Positions 1 through 8,661 are shown, numbered from the stretch's first letter. The stretch: DNA of 64,000 bases from Asaia sp003994335 (GCF_037151175.1 NZ_JBBCOR010000005.1:289637-353636), one strand, 5' to 3'. Program-made: numbers and translations. The notes: generated by a model from the sequence alone, not told the origin.

Positions 1-66
1 TTTGCGGACGCTTGCGGGCGTGAGCAGGTAGCCGCAGAGCGGACATCGCGTCTGGGTGTATAACAT
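1..66 (-). CDS. Possible N-terminal fragment of a zinc-ribbon protein (runs off the window)
   Basis: On the minus strand an ATG at 66 opens a frame that stays open to the window edge and reads a Cys-x2-Cys pair (CPLCG) within the first 12 residues. It lies 5 bp beyond the stop of the LysR gene on the same strand. Only 22 residues are visible, so the frame may be fortuitous. The full protein cannot be identified. Confidence 0.25.
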   Translation of the reverse strand, partial: MLYTQTRCPLCGYLLTPASVRK

Positions 67-71
67 GACAA

Positions 72-992
72 TCATACCCCGATATCCGAAACCGTTGTCC
101 GAGCGACGACCGCGATCATCTCGCGCATCCACCGGTGCAACGGATGCGTGGCGGTGCGATCATGCCAGGCCATGGCGATGGTAAAGCCCGGGACGCGGAT
201 CGGCGGCGGCAGGATCTGCAACGCAAGGCCACGTCCCTGCACGATGCGGCGCGGCACGAGGGCGACCATGTCCGAGCGGGCGACCATCTCCGGTACCATC
301 AGAAAGCCTGACGCCGAGAGCATGACGCGTCGGGTATGTCCCAGGGCCGCCAGCGCGACATCGGTCGGTCCTGAGAACCCGCCGCCCTCGGGGGAGACGA
401 TGATGTGTTCCAGGCTGCAAAACGTCTCGAGGTCAAGCCAACCCTGCAGGACCGGATGATCGGCCCTGCCGATCGAAACGTAATCTTCATCAAAGAGCGG
501 CTTCATGCGCAAGCCGTCTGGAATGTCTTGCGGTATTGTCAGATACAGGTCTGCAAGGCCCTGTTCGAAAGGACGAATTCCGGCCTCAATGTTGGCGGTA
601 CGCCAGGCGATCCGTATCCCAGGCGCTTCCTTCCGCAGACGAAGGACCAAAGGCATCAGCACGGCGTACTGAACATAGTCGCTGGCAACGATCGCGACAG
701 TGCCCTCAGCCGTTGAGGGAACGAACGGGTTTGCGGTGGCCACCACATCGCGCACGCCGTCCAGGGCAGCGCGCAACGGCTGCCGCAGGGCGATGGCGCG
801 GGCGGTCGGCACCATGCCGCGCGGCCCGGGCAGCAACAGTTGATCACCCAGCACGATCCGCAGTCGCGCCAGCCGCGCCGAGAGGGCGGGTTGGCTGAGG
901 TTTAGCCGGCGCGCGGCACGGGTGACGTTTTGCTCGGTCAGCAGCACGTCCAGCGTTGCAAGCAGGTTGAGATCGAGGGATCCGATATCCAT
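72..992 (-). CDS. LysR-family transcriptional regulator (NodD-like)
   Basis: This 306-residue protein has the classic LTTR layout. An N-terminal winged HTH lies at residues 7-65 (starting DLNLLATLDVLL, with VTRAARRLNLSQPALSARL as the recognition segment). A periplasmic-binding-protein-like effector domain spans about 95-300 and contains the NodD-subgroup style DYVQYAVLMPLV segment. It is transcribed away from the quinone-reductase gene at 1282, with a dehydrogenase remnant between. LTTRs usually control a divergent neighbour, so the oxidoreductase is the likely target. The effector is unknown. Length is normal for the family and the gene looks intact. Confidence 0.93.
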   Translation of the reverse strand: MDIGSLDLNLLATLDVLLTEQNVTRAARRLNLSQPALSARLARLRIVLGDQLLLPGPRGMVPTARAIALRQPLRAALDGVRDVVATANPFVPSTAEGTVAIVASDYVQYAVLMPLVLRLRKEAPGIRIAWRTANIEAGIRPFEQGLADLYLTIPQDIPDGLRMKPLFDEDYVSIGRADHPVLQGWLDLETFCSLEHIIVSPEGGGFSGPTDVALAALGHTRRVMLSASGFLMVPEMVARSDMVALVPRRIVQGRGLALQILPPPIRVPGFTIAMAWHDRTATHPLHRWMREMIAVVARTTVSDIGV

Positions 993-1085
993 TCAGTGGA
1001 TAGCAACACACAAATCATTCGATTTCAACAATACCTTATATCGGCGCATCATCCTCAGATACAGACCACGTAGGACATCGCCGAC

Positions 1086-1253
1086 ATGAGTTGCATCTTG
1101 AACGTCCACGCCTATCGCGAGGCCTGCGATGAAATCGATGCCGTCTACGGACACCCGGCGATCGACCGTTCCTTTCCTTTCGCAGAGCTCAACGACGCCG
1201 TCCGGCTACAGAAGAGCGGCAGGCACGCCGGCAACGTCGTTGCCGAACTCTGA
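1086..1253 (+). pseudogene. C-terminal stump of a zinc-type medium-chain dehydrogenase/quinone reductase
   Basis: The frame gives 55 residues from an ATG at 1086. Its second half (HPAIDRSFPFAELNDAVRL, then GRHAGNVV) matches the conserved C-terminal tail of zinc-binding alcohol dehydrogenase/QOR-like MDR proteins, where a hydrophobic strand, 'FP..ea..A...l..g.h.GK.V' and the stop come together. The cofactor-binding Rossmann core is absent, so this is a deletion remnant. It sits between the divergent LysR and flavoprotein genes and probably records a three-gene redox locus. Confidence 0.6.
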
Positions 1254-1281
1254 TCAACGTATACAGTGGGAGCATCGGACC

Positions 1282-2118
1282 ATGAACATACTTATCGTTT
1301 ACGCGCATCCTGAACCCACTTCGCTGACACGGCAGTTGGTCGACGTGACCGCCGAGACGTTGTCGGCAGTGGGACATACCGTGGTTCATTCGGACCTCTA
1401 CGGCATGAAGTGGAAGGCGGTGTACGACGCCGCCGACTTCCCCATGCGTGACAACCCCGAACGGCTGTCTTTCATCGCGGAATCGGGACACGCTTACGCA
1501 AGCGGGCATCAGACGCCCGACGTGATCGCCGAGCAGCAGAAACTGCTCGCGGCTGATGCAGTGATTCTGCAATTCCCGCTGTGGTGGTACGGCGTGCCCG
1601 CGATCCTGAAGGGCTGGATAGAGCGGGTCTATGCCTTTGGTTTCGCTTACGGCTATCACAATGGCTCCAACCAGTACCGCTTCGGCGAGGGTATACTCAA
1701 GGGCAAGCGAGCGCTGGTTAACGTGCAGGCCGGCGGCCCAGCAGCCGATTACGGCCCGCGGGGCATCAACGGGCCGATCGAGCAACTGCTGTTCCCTTTG
1801 ACTCATGGCGCGCTTTTCTACCCCGGCATGGAGGTGCTTCCAACGCATGCGGTCTACGGCGCGGGTCGCGTTTCCACGGCGGAAGAAATGCAGGCGATCA
1901 AGATAGCTTGGCGTAAGCGTCTTGCCGGGCTGTTCACAGACGCGTCGATTCCTTTCCGGTTACAAAACGGCGGTGACTTCCCCGATCACCACACCATGGC
2001 CGACCACGTTGCGCCGGGCCAAACTGGCCTCGCCGCGCACTTTTCCGACCGGGCCGACCCACGAAAAGCGAAGAAGCGCGGGCCGCGCTGCCGAGACGCT
2101 AAACCAAATCAGACTTAG
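1282..2118 (+). CDS. NAD(P)H dehydrogenase (quinone), flavodoxin-like fold
   Basis: The start chosen is ATG 1282, preceded by GGGAG. It opens directly into the strand-loop of a flavodoxin fold (MNILIVYAHPEPTSLT), the FMN/FAD phosphate-binding turn of the NQO1/KefF/MdaB superfamily. FPLWWYGVPAILKGWIERV at about residues 96-114 is the family hallmark segment, and AGGPAADYGPRG at about 150 fits the second cofactor loop. The expected product is a cytosolic two-electron quinone reductase. The reading frame continues about 20 residues past the usual family end with a basic tail (KAKKRG), suggesting that the native stop was lost to rearrangement. Likely controlled by the divergent LysR protein. Confidence 0.9.
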   Translation: MNILIVYAHPEPTSLTRQLVDVTAETLSAVGHTVVHSDLYGMKWKAVYDAADFPMRDNPERLSFIAESGHAYASGHQTPDVIAEQQKLLAADAVILQFPLWWYGVPAILKGWIERVYAFGFAYGYHNGSNQYRFGEGILKGKRALVNVQAGGPAADYGPRGINGPIEQLLFPLTHGALFYPGMEVLPTHAVYGAGRVSTAEEMQAIKIAWRKRLAGLFTDASIPFRLQNGGDFPDHHTMADHVAPGQTGLAAHFSDRADPRKAKKRGPRCRDAKPNQT

Positions 2119-2578
2119 ACGCTGGCCGCGCTGGCATCAGAAGCCGCCGTTTGATCGCCACTCGCGCGGAATGGCACAATTTCACATGGTGCCGTCGGCT
2201 GCGTCCGCCTTCAAGGTAGACATCAAAGTGGTGATGGCGGTTGCCCGAAAGCCGACATTGTCGGACGAACCGCGATAGACAGAGTTTGGGACTTTCTTGC
2301 CGTTTCCACGCAACGTGTCGAGCGGCAGGTTTTGTCAATCGCTGACATCCGCACGCATCTGCCCACCTTTCCCCTGTCGTTTCGGGCGTCCTTCGTCATC
2401 ACCGACGATGCACCCTATGGCCCACGATGGGTGCCCCCTGACGCTTCGGTGAGCATGGCAGGGCTGGATTTGCTGTTCGGCCCAAACCGGATCATAAATA
2501 CCCTCGGGACACGGCTTGGCAAATAACCTATAAAATGGATGCTAATCGTATGCCGGTCGCGACGTTGGAGGGGACGAC
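2119..2578. other. Intergenic stretch before the Hachiman operon, no gene recognised
   Basis: These 460 bases hold only short frames without recognisable domains or coding character. A weak sigma-70-like arrangement (TTGGCA at 2516-2521, 17 bp, then ATGCTA) lies shortly upstream of the hamA ribosome-binding site and could be its promoter. The junction with the over-extended quinone reductase end suggests a rearrangement point here. Confidence 0.4.
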
Positions 2579-3526
2579 CTGTCTAATATCACTGTCGAGA
2601 ATTTGAATGCCGCGCTTACCGGCAATCCTGAGACTCTCGAAGTTCACCTTGAGCTCGTCGAGCGCGACGCCGTTCTCGATGGACACCAAGTAAAGATTCA
2701 CTGTCACTGTCTGACAGTCGACGCGAATGGCCGTGTCGATCCGCACCGGCTCGCGGAGTTTATGCGAAACGCAGTGACCAATTACGCCATCCCACGCGCG
2801 AAAATGGCTGACGCGAAGGCGCGGGACGAGAGATGGAACAGCGGCGAGGCAATGGCCGCGCTTCACGAGGAAGCGAAACGGTCTTTCACCGATCTTGCCC
2901 TCACGGGCGAGGGCGGGGAGATGCTGCTGTTTCTGCTTGCCGAGCGCTTTTTGAAGCTCCCACAAATCCTCTGCAAAATGGACCTGAAAACCGACACCCG
3001 CCTGCATTATCATGGCGCAGATGGCGTTTACGCTGGCGTCACAGAAGATAGGGTTTTGAAGCTCTTTTGGGGTGAGTCCAAAGTCTACAAGGATGTCGGA
3101 GACGGCATCAAAGAGTGCTTCGCGTCAATCGCGCCTTTCCTGATCGAGCCCGATCATGAGGGCGCGGAGCGAGAAAAGGACCTAATCCTTCTGAGCGACA
3201 AAGCCGATCTGTCGGATCCAATCGTCACGACGGCTCTCCGACAATATTTCAACAAGGACTCAAAGCAATCCAAGCGCGTTCGCTACTGCGGCATCGCTCT
3301 GATTGGATTTGATGCGGATTACTATCCGACCGACGGCGTGAAGGGCATAGCGGAAGAGATCGCCAAAGCGGCGAAGGCCGAACTGGAACATTTAAAAACC
3401 CGTATCGGCAAGCGACTGACAGCCGAGAAGCTTAATCAAATTGAAATCGAGGTGCTGTGCATTCCGTTGCCCTCGGCAGATGGTTTTCGAAAGGCGTTTC
3501 TCAAAGCGATGGGGCTTACTGAATGA
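2579..3526 (+). CDS. hamA: Hachiman anti-phage system protein HamA (DUF1837 nuclease)
   Basis: The protein matches the DUF1837 family, the effector of Hachiman. Within a core, D and GESK (HGADGV followed 16 residues later by LFWGESKVYKD) give the D...ExK arrangement expected of a PD-(D/E)xK-type nuclease; counted from the TTG at 2603 these are D140, E158 and K160. The start is unusual. GGAGGGG at 2567-2573 is followed after about 6 bases by CTG at 2579, which would give an N-terminus (M)SNITVENLN. The first ATG/GTG/TTG alternative is TTG 2603, which has no ribosome-binding site. Known biology: HamA forms a complex with HamB and degrades DNA when the complex is triggered by phage DNA ends. hamB overlaps by 4 bp. 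Confidence 0.85.
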   Translation: MSNITVENLNAALTGNPETLEVHLELVERDAVLDGHQVKIHCHCLTVDANGRVDPHRLAEFMRNAVTNYAIPRAKMADAKARDERWNSGEAMAALHEEAKRSFTDLALTGEGGEMLLFLLAERFLKLPQILCKMDLKTDTRLHYHGADGVYAGVTEDRVLKLFWGESKVYKDVGDGIKECFASIAPFLIEPDHEGAEREKDLILLSDKADLSDPIVTTALRQYFNKDSKQSKRVRYCGIALIGFDADYYPTDGVKGIAEEIAKAAKAELEHLKTRIGKRLTAEKLNQIEIEVLCIPLPSADGFRKAFLKAMGLTE

Positions 3527-6132
3527 GCCTCGACCAACTTGCGACATGGCTGATGGACGAGGGGGTTAAAGATGATGTCAAAACCCTCACGCGTTTGGCC
3601 GTTCGGACAGAACTCGACCACCTCGCGCCCGAAACTGCGGAGACAGCTCCTATCGATTGGCACCGTCTGCTGTTCGCGGGCAGCATTTTGGCTCGGTCAG
3701 CATCTCGGCAGCATCAGGAAGCGGCTTTGCGCATCGCGACTGGAGCCGTGACGATGGCTGACACTCAGCCAGTGAAGGACGCGGGAGCCGTCCTTCTAGG
3801 CAAGCTGACAAATTTTCGAGCTGTTGCCCTGGCGAACGACCGCAAGCTGCTCGAAACGGACCTAGAAGGCCGGTTAGGTTTCGGTCTACGGATGGAGGCC
3901 CAGCGTCGCAAACTTGATCATTCGGTTCTGATAGAATCTAGCGGCCACTGGCTTCAGGTCAATGATTTTCAGCAACGGTTCTGGGATAGCGCCACGCTGA
4001 ATAATTGGCTGTCGGCCTCGGCGCCCACAGCATCCGGTAAGACCTTCCTAGTCCTGCAATGGCTGATAAATCATATGCGCTCGGCCGAAACGCGGGTATC
4101 GGTCTACCTAGCACCCACGCGCGCGCTTGTTTCCGAGATTGAGACAAATTTGGCTCAGCTTTTGGGCAAGGCGGCAGAGATTGAAGTGTCGTCTCTTCCT
4201 CTACCGGAGAAGTATGATGCCGCTCAGTTAGGTGGAAAGAAGCTCATCCTGGTGTTTACGCAGGAGCGCCTGCATCTGTTAGCCAATGTTCTCGGAGAAA
4301 ACGTCCACGTCGATCTGCTCATCGTCGATGAGGCTCACAAGATCGGGGACAATCAGCGCGGCGTCATTTTGCAGGATGCGATCGAGCGGTTAGAACGCTC
4401 GAATGATGATCTCAAAGTGGTCTTCATCAGCCCGGCCACGCAAAATCCCGAGGAGTTATTGGCCGATGCCCCGAGGACAGCGAAAACGGATGCCGTCGAT
4501 AGCGACGCCCCGACGGTCATTCAGAACCTGATCGTTGCCGAGCAAGTCCCGCGCAAGCCGAAACTCTGGAATCTGTCGATAAGGGAGGGAACGGCATCCC
4601 AGCCCGTGGGTGTTTTGGAGCTTGCCAGCTCACCTGGTAACGTCACCAAAAAGCTGGCCTTCATTGCAGCCGCAGTGGGTGAGCGAGGCGGGACGCTGGT
4701 TTATGCCAACCGAGCTGGCGATGCCGAAGATATCGCCGACTTGATCGCCCAGCTTGTCCCCGCGATCGACGGGACCGACAAGGAATTGATCGAATTGGCG
4801 GACCTGGCGCGGAAGGGTGTTCACCCAAATTTTGCCCTTGCATCGCTCGTTCTGAAGGGCGTTGCTTTCCACTACGGCAACATGCCGTCCTTGATCCGAC
4901 AGGAAGTAGAACGGCTCTTTAAAAGCGGCAAAATCCGCTTTCTTGTTTGCACCTCTACCCTGATCGAGGGCGTCAATTTGTCCTGCCGGACAATCGTGGT
5001 CCGTGGTCCCCGCAAAGGTATGGGAAATCCGATGGAGTCCCATGATTTTTGGAACCTCGCTGGTCGTGCTGGGAGGTGGGGAAACGAGTTTCAGGGTAAT
5101 ATCGTGTGCATCGACCCGGATGACACAACAGCTTGGCCTAATGGCGTGCCTATCCGCTCACGCTATCCGATCAAACGCGAGAGCGACGCTGTTTTGGAGA
5201 CCGGTGACGGCATGGCTGATTACTTAGAGAGAAGGGTAGATACACCCCTCTTCGAATTGGCCGACGTCGGCCGGTTCGAACAGGTTGGAGCATATCTCCT
5301 ATCCACCTACCTGCGACTGGGCTCGATTGCGCAGGCGAGCTTCGCAAAGCGTCACAGTCCTAATACCATCGCAAAGATCGACGAGCAACTCGCTGCTTTG
5401 GCTGACAAGATCGAGATTGGATCAGGCTTCGCAGAGCGACACCCAGGCGTGAGCGCGCTTGGCCTTCAGTCATTGTTGGAAGCGTTTCGGGCCTACGAAA
5501 AGGATGTCGAAAACCTGATACCGGCGCCGGTCGAAAGCCAGGACAGCTACGATCGCTTCGTCACCATCATGCGGAGGATCAACGAGCATCTCTATCCGGC
5601 GTTCATGCCGGACAGCCTAATCCCCCTATACGTCGTGATCGTCGTTCAGTGGCTGAAAGGTTTTTCCCTCGCGGCCATGATCAGAGCGAACATCGATTAT
5701 CACAACAGGCATGGTCGGAAGTTCGTCCTGCCGAAGTTGATCAGACAAACAATGGAACACGTCGAGCAGGTGGCTCGCTTCAAAGCGCCAAAATATCTCT
5801 CGGCTTACATGGACATTCTGCATCTACATTTCCGCGAAATCGGTCGTGAAGATTTGATCGATACCGATCTTGATATCGGCACCCAGCTGGAGTTCGGCGT
5901 GTCAACGCGCACTCTGCTGTCTCTCATGGAGATGGGCCTATCTCGTATGAGTGCCGTAAGCCTCTACGAAAAGATCGCGCGAGATAACCTTACCAAAGAA
6001 GAATGTATGAAGTGGATTCGGGAGCGCGACGACCAGTTCGATACAATGGACATCCCAGCGATCATCGTTCGGGAAATTCGAGAGAAGATACTTGCTATCG
6101 ATGAAGGCAGTCCGGATACCGTTAGTCCGTAA
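3523..6132 (+). CDS. hamB: Hachiman anti-phage system helicase HamB
   Basis: This is an 869-residue superfamily-2, Ski2-like helicase. Visible motifs are Walker A SAPTASGKT (166-174), Ia APTRALVSE (197-205), DEAH box VDEAHK (268-273), motif III-like FISPAT (301-306), IV-V region VAFHYGNMPS (447-456) with CTSTLIEGVNL (476-486), and motif VI LAGRAGRWG (512-520). A helical C-terminal half follows. The ATG overlaps the hamA stop as ATGA, so the two are translationally coupled. Family knowledge: HamB senses/translocates on DNA and licenses HamA nuclease activity. No truncation is visible. Confidence 0.92.
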   Translation: MSLDQLATWLMDEGVKDDVKTLTRLAVRTELDHLAPETAETAPIDWHRLLFAGSILARSASRQHQEAALRIATGAVTMADTQPVKDAGAVLLGKLTNFRAVALANDRKLLETDLEGRLGFGLRMEAQRRKLDHSVLIESSGHWLQVNDFQQRFWDSATLNNWLSASAPTASGKTFLVLQWLINHMRSAETRVSVYLAPTRALVSEIETNLAQLLGKAAEIEVSSLPLPEKYDAAQLGGKKLILVFTQERLHLLANVLGENVHVDLLIVDEAHKIGDNQRGVILQDAIERLERSNDDLKVVFISPATQNPEELLADAPRTAKTDAVDSDAPTVIQNLIVAEQVPRKPKLWNLSIREGTASQPVGVLELASSPGNVTKKLAFIAAAVGERGGTLVYANRAGDAEDIADLIAQLVPAIDGTDKELIELADLARKGVHPNFALASLVLKGVAFHYGNMPSLIRQEVERLFKSGKIRFLVCTSTLIEGVNLSCRTIVVRGPRKGMGNPMESHDFWNLAGRAGRWGNEFQGNIVCIDPDDTTAWPNGVPIRSRYPIKRESDAVLETGDGMADYLERRVDTPLFELADVGRFEQVGAYLLSTYLRLGSIAQASFAKRHSPNTIAKIDEQLAALADKIEIGSGFAERHPGVSALGLQSLLEAFRAYEKDVENLIPAPVESQDSYDRFVTIMRRINEHLYPAFMPDSLIPLYVVIVVQWLKGFSLAAMIRANIDYHNRHGRKFVLPKLIRQTMEHVEQVARFKAPKYLSAYMDILHLHFREIGREDLIDTDLDIGTQLEFGVSTRTLLSLMEMGLSRMSAVSLYEKIARDNLTKEECMKWIRERDDQFDTMDIPAIIVREIREKILAIDEGSPDTVSP

Positions 6133-6147
6133 CGAGGGAGGGTAAAC

Positions 6148-6456
6148 ATGCCTGCGAAACCTTTCAGCTTGGGTGAGCTACATTTCGCTAGCAAAGGTGA
6201 TGCGGTAGCCTACCTCAATGCCATGCTGCGCAAGTATGATGTCGGGGACAAAGTGAGCGCGGAAGACTCAAAGATTTTGATTGCAGCGTTGGCTCGCCAC
6301 CCAGAGGGTGATAAGAAGATCGGCTCCGGCGTCGCTGATTTCAGCGTGAGGACCGCTGATTATGGTACCAAGTGCTTCTGGGTAAATCGGACCGATGGAA
6401 CCACCGAAAAATTCGCTCATCGCGCCTGCGTTTACGGCAATGTCCGTCCCGGCTAA
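6148..6456 (+). CDS. DUF3223 domain protein, third gene of the Hachiman operon
   Basis: This 102-residue protein is essentially one DUF3223 domain. It has the opening pattern F.SK.DA..YLN..LRKY (13-30), then ED...L..AL.RHPEGDKKIGSGV (39-63) and the closing CFWVNRTDGTTEKFA (76-90). It starts 15 bp after hamB behind GAGGGAGGG, which implies cotranscription. DUF3223 is related to the plant DCL-type domain and is thought to contact nucleic acid; its bacterial role is unknown. Hachiman is described as a two-gene system, so this could be an accessory or regulatory subunit, or simply a passenger. Confidence 0.75.
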   Translation: MPAKPFSLGELHFASKGDAVAYLNAMLRKYDVGDKVSAEDSKILIAALARHPEGDKKIGSGVADFSVRTADYGTKCFWVNRTDGTTEKFAHRACVYGNVRPG

Positions 6457-6458
6457 AT

Positions 6459-6571
6459 CCCGATATTCTGGGTTCAGCATTCCGCTATCGTTGCGGACTG
6501 TCGAAAACATGCTGTTCGAGCGCGGCATCGACATCTGTCACGAGAGGGTACGGATGGGTGGACGAGTGTGA
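6459..6571 (+). pseudogene. IS6-family transposase fragment
   Basis: From 6473 a frame reads FSIPLSLRTVENMLFERGID followed by ICHERVR. This is the conserved N-terminal segment of IS6/IS26-type transposases (F.F.LSLRDVEEMLAERGI.V.HETVR). Immediately upstream another frame reads an IFW-like piece of the preceding motif, so a frameshift is present. A stop follows at 6569. No DDE core or terminal inverted repeat was found. It marks an old insertion at the 3' boundary of the defence operon. Confidence 0.7.
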
Positions 6572-6897
6572 ATAATCCACGCCTTAAGAGATGCAGATCG
6601 TGACACTGACTTCGGCATAGGCGCGGGAAACGTACGTTCGCTTTAGGGAGCGCCCGCAACAGCGCGGAAAGACCGAGAAATTTGCGCGCAGCCGACCGGC
6701 AGACACCCAATCCGACGTTCCAGCGGCTGCCCCGGAACGGCGTGACTTGGTCGATAGCCGTCATGAGCGTGAAAGCTGTGAATGGCAGCATTCAGTCATT
6801 TCTTCCCGATAACCGACATTCTGCTGTCCCCCCCATAGCTGTCCCCTCGCATCAAACCTAACGCCCCTCGCCACGTTTCCTGTCCCGGAACCGGTCA
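6572..6897. other. Non-coding junction between defence locus and mobilizable element
   Basis: No convincing gene is present in these 326 bases; the frames have irregular composition. Near the right end there is a TGTCCCGGAAC copy (6881-6891), which recurs inside and upstream of the neighbouring resolvase gene and may be part of a recombination site. Confidence 0.4.
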
Positions 6898-7530
6898 TTA
6901 CTGTGTCGGTGTCAATCGGACCGACCGATCGATCCGGCCACCCGTCCCGGAACCTGCGTTTCCGGAACACTTTCCCCCGCAGGAAACCGCGCGCCAGATT
7001 GTGGTTTTCGAGACGGCCATGATCTGCGCAATTTCATGCAAAGATTTTCCTGATGCGCGCAGTTCGACCGCGTGGCGACGCTGCCTGTCGGTCAGCCGAG
7101 CAGGCCGTCCCATCCGTGCCCCGCTACGCCGTGCTGCCTCGAGCCCGGCCCGCGTTCGCTCCCGGATGATCTCCCGCTCGAATTCGGCAAACCCAGCCAG
7201 GATGGTCAGAAAGAGCTGCCCGTTTGCCGTGCCGGTCTCGATCCCGACATCGAGAAGCCTCACGCGTACCTGACGTTCCACGAGAGTGCCCACCAGCCCC
7301 ATGACGTCGAGCATGGTCCGCCCCAGTCGGTCGAGACGTGCTGCCACGAGACTATCGCCCGGCTGCAATTTCGCCAGCAGCCCTGACAGACCCGGTCGTG
7401 ACGTCGCCGGAACCCCGCCCGAGACCGTGTCGAGCACGATCTCCTGCACCCCTTCCCGCTCAAGTGCCAGAAGCTGCGGATCATGCGTCTGTTCCTCGGT
7501 CGAGACGCGCGCATAGCCATACCGTGTCAT
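6898..7530 (-). CDS. Serine recombinase/resolvase (Tn3 resolvase-DNA invertase type)
   Basis: The protein is 210 residues from the ATG at 7530. The N-terminal catalytic domain carries YGYARVSTEEQ with the nucleophilic Ser at residue 10, then ARLDRLGRT (the RLDRLGR motif) and GIETGTANGQ. EFEREIIRERTRAGLEAAR forms the long E helix, and GRPARLTDRQ leads into a C-terminal HTH (SLHEIAQIMAVSKTTIWRAV). About 25 residues after the HTH form an unusual Gly/Ser-rich tail translated across GTCCCGGAAC repeats. Likely role: resolution of plasmid multimers or element inversion/excision. It is clearly related to the second resolvase at 9549-10148. Confidence 0.92.
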   Translation of the reverse strand: MTRYGYARVSTEEQTHDPQLLALEREGVQEIVLDTVSGGVPATSRPGLSGLLAKLQPGDSLVAARLDRLGRTMLDVMGLVGTLVERQVRVRLLDVGIETGTANGQLFLTILAGFAEFEREIIRERTRAGLEAARRSGARMGRPARLTDRQRRHAVELRASGKSLHEIAQIMAVSKTTIWRAVSCGGKCSGNAGSGTGGRIDRSVRLTPTQ

Positions 7531-7805
7531 GAAAACCCCCTCGCTGATTTCGGAACACGGTTTGGAGACGGGACACCCGGCCCGATGCCGTGCCGTCCCG
7601 AAACCGACGGATTGTGGACCGGTCATCACAACCGGCCAGGACACGGTCGAGCCACCAGAAAATCAGTCAGGGCAAAGGTTTTGCAAGGTCGGGCTTCCGC
7701 TCCCCCATAACCCCATTGTTGCCCTGTCGTGTCTTTTGAGGCGGCTCAGACTGACACCTGTCCCGACCCTGTGTTGGCCTGCGTCACATCACTCTGGGGG
7801 AAACC
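7531..7805. promoter_or_regulatory. Upstream region of resolvase and secreted-protein genes with GTCCCG-type repeats
   Basis: This divergent interval contains TTTCGGAACACGG (from about 7547), GACGGGACAC (from about 7567) and GCCGTCCCGAAAC (from about 7592). They resemble in both orientations the GTCCCGGAAC copies at 6882-6891 and 6943-6952. Resolvases bind clustered imperfect inverted sites just upstream of their own gene, so a res site is plausible. The divergent promoters of 7530 (-) and 7806 (+) should also lie here. Confidence 0.4.
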
Positions 7806-8651
7806 ATGAAACGCGTCATCGCCTGCCTCTTGCTGTCTGCGGCCTCAGCGCCGCTCGCTCAAGCCCAGGATATGGAGGCTTTCCGCCGCAACATGGTCAA
7901 TGCGGCCAATGCGCTTGGTCAGGGGCACGTCACGGAGCCTCCGACCTCTCCTGCGACACAGGATAATGGCGGCGTCGCACTCACGCAGAAGCTCACCTAT
8001 TCCAGAATGAGCAATGCGCTCGGTCAGGCCTCCATACTCGGATTGTCGCTTGGCATGTCCGCCCCGGAAGCCACCAGTGTTCTGCGCCAATACTGTCAGA
8101 CAGAACCAAGCCTGCGAACCGAGACGTTGCGCACATCGCATAAGGGCGTGGATATCGAGAGCCAGCCCTATCTGGCATCGCTCGCCTGCCAGCGCGAGAG
8201 TGACAGAATCGATGTCACCCTCGCCCCACCGGTCATGGGCGGCGTGGTGACCCGCATCGAGCGCACTGTCTCCTACCCGCCCCTCAATGCACCGGGATAC
8301 GATGCCCTCAAGGCCGAACTCACCAGGCATTACACGGCGCATCTGCCGCCGCTGTCGGATGGAAGTGCCGCAACCGCGCTTTACGCGCTCAAAAGCGGCA
8401 ACGTCATCGAGAAAGCGGATGGCACCGGGATTGATCCTTCGCCCTCGTCAGACCCGCGCGCTGCCACCACACAGGCCTGGCTGCGCATCGCTGTCAGCGT
8501 CGTCCCGCAAAACCCTTCCGCCGTGCGCAGCCTGAGCATCACGACCGAGGATATCGGTGCCGAACAGGCCATCACAGCCGAGATCATCCGGCAGCTCAAT
8601 GCAGCCATCGAGGCCAAACTCGCGCATGCCACCGCGAAGGCCGCCCTGTGA
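7806..8651 (+). CDS. Secreted protein of unknown function, resolvase-flanked cargo
   Basis: This 281-residue protein begins with a clear Sec signal peptide (MKRVIACLLLSAASAPLAQA, with cleavage after AQA near residue 20). The mature part has two cysteines about 50 residues apart (around 98 and 128, a possible disulfide) and no recognised domain. The ATG follows GGGGGAAACC. A membrane protein gene begins 10 bp downstream, so the two probably form an operon. Not recognised further; a periplasmic role is inferred from the signal peptide. Confidence 0.75.
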   Translation: MKRVIACLLLSAASAPLAQAQDMEAFRRNMVNAANALGQGHVTEPPTSPATQDNGGVALTQKLTYSRMSNALGQASILGLSLGMSAPEATSVLRQYCQTEPSLRTETLRTSHKGVDIESQPYLASLACQRESDRIDVTLAPPVMGGVVTRIERTVSYPPLNAPGYDALKAELTRHYTAHLPPLSDGSAATALYALKSGNVIEKADGTGIDPSPSSDPRAATTQAWLRIAVSVVPQNPSAVRSLSITTEDIGAEQAITAEIIRQLNAAIEAKLAHATAKAAL

Positions 8652-8661
8652 GGACAGACCG

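Noticed and set aside
2332..2526. Short plus-strand frame upstream of hamA as an extra Hachiman gene
   Set aside because: TTG start, no ribosome-binding site, no recognisable domain, and unlike the neighbours in composition.
6474..6791. Minus-strand 105-codon frame after the DUF3223 gene
   Set aside because: Covers the IS6 transposase fragment on the other strand; composition irregular, no recognised protein.
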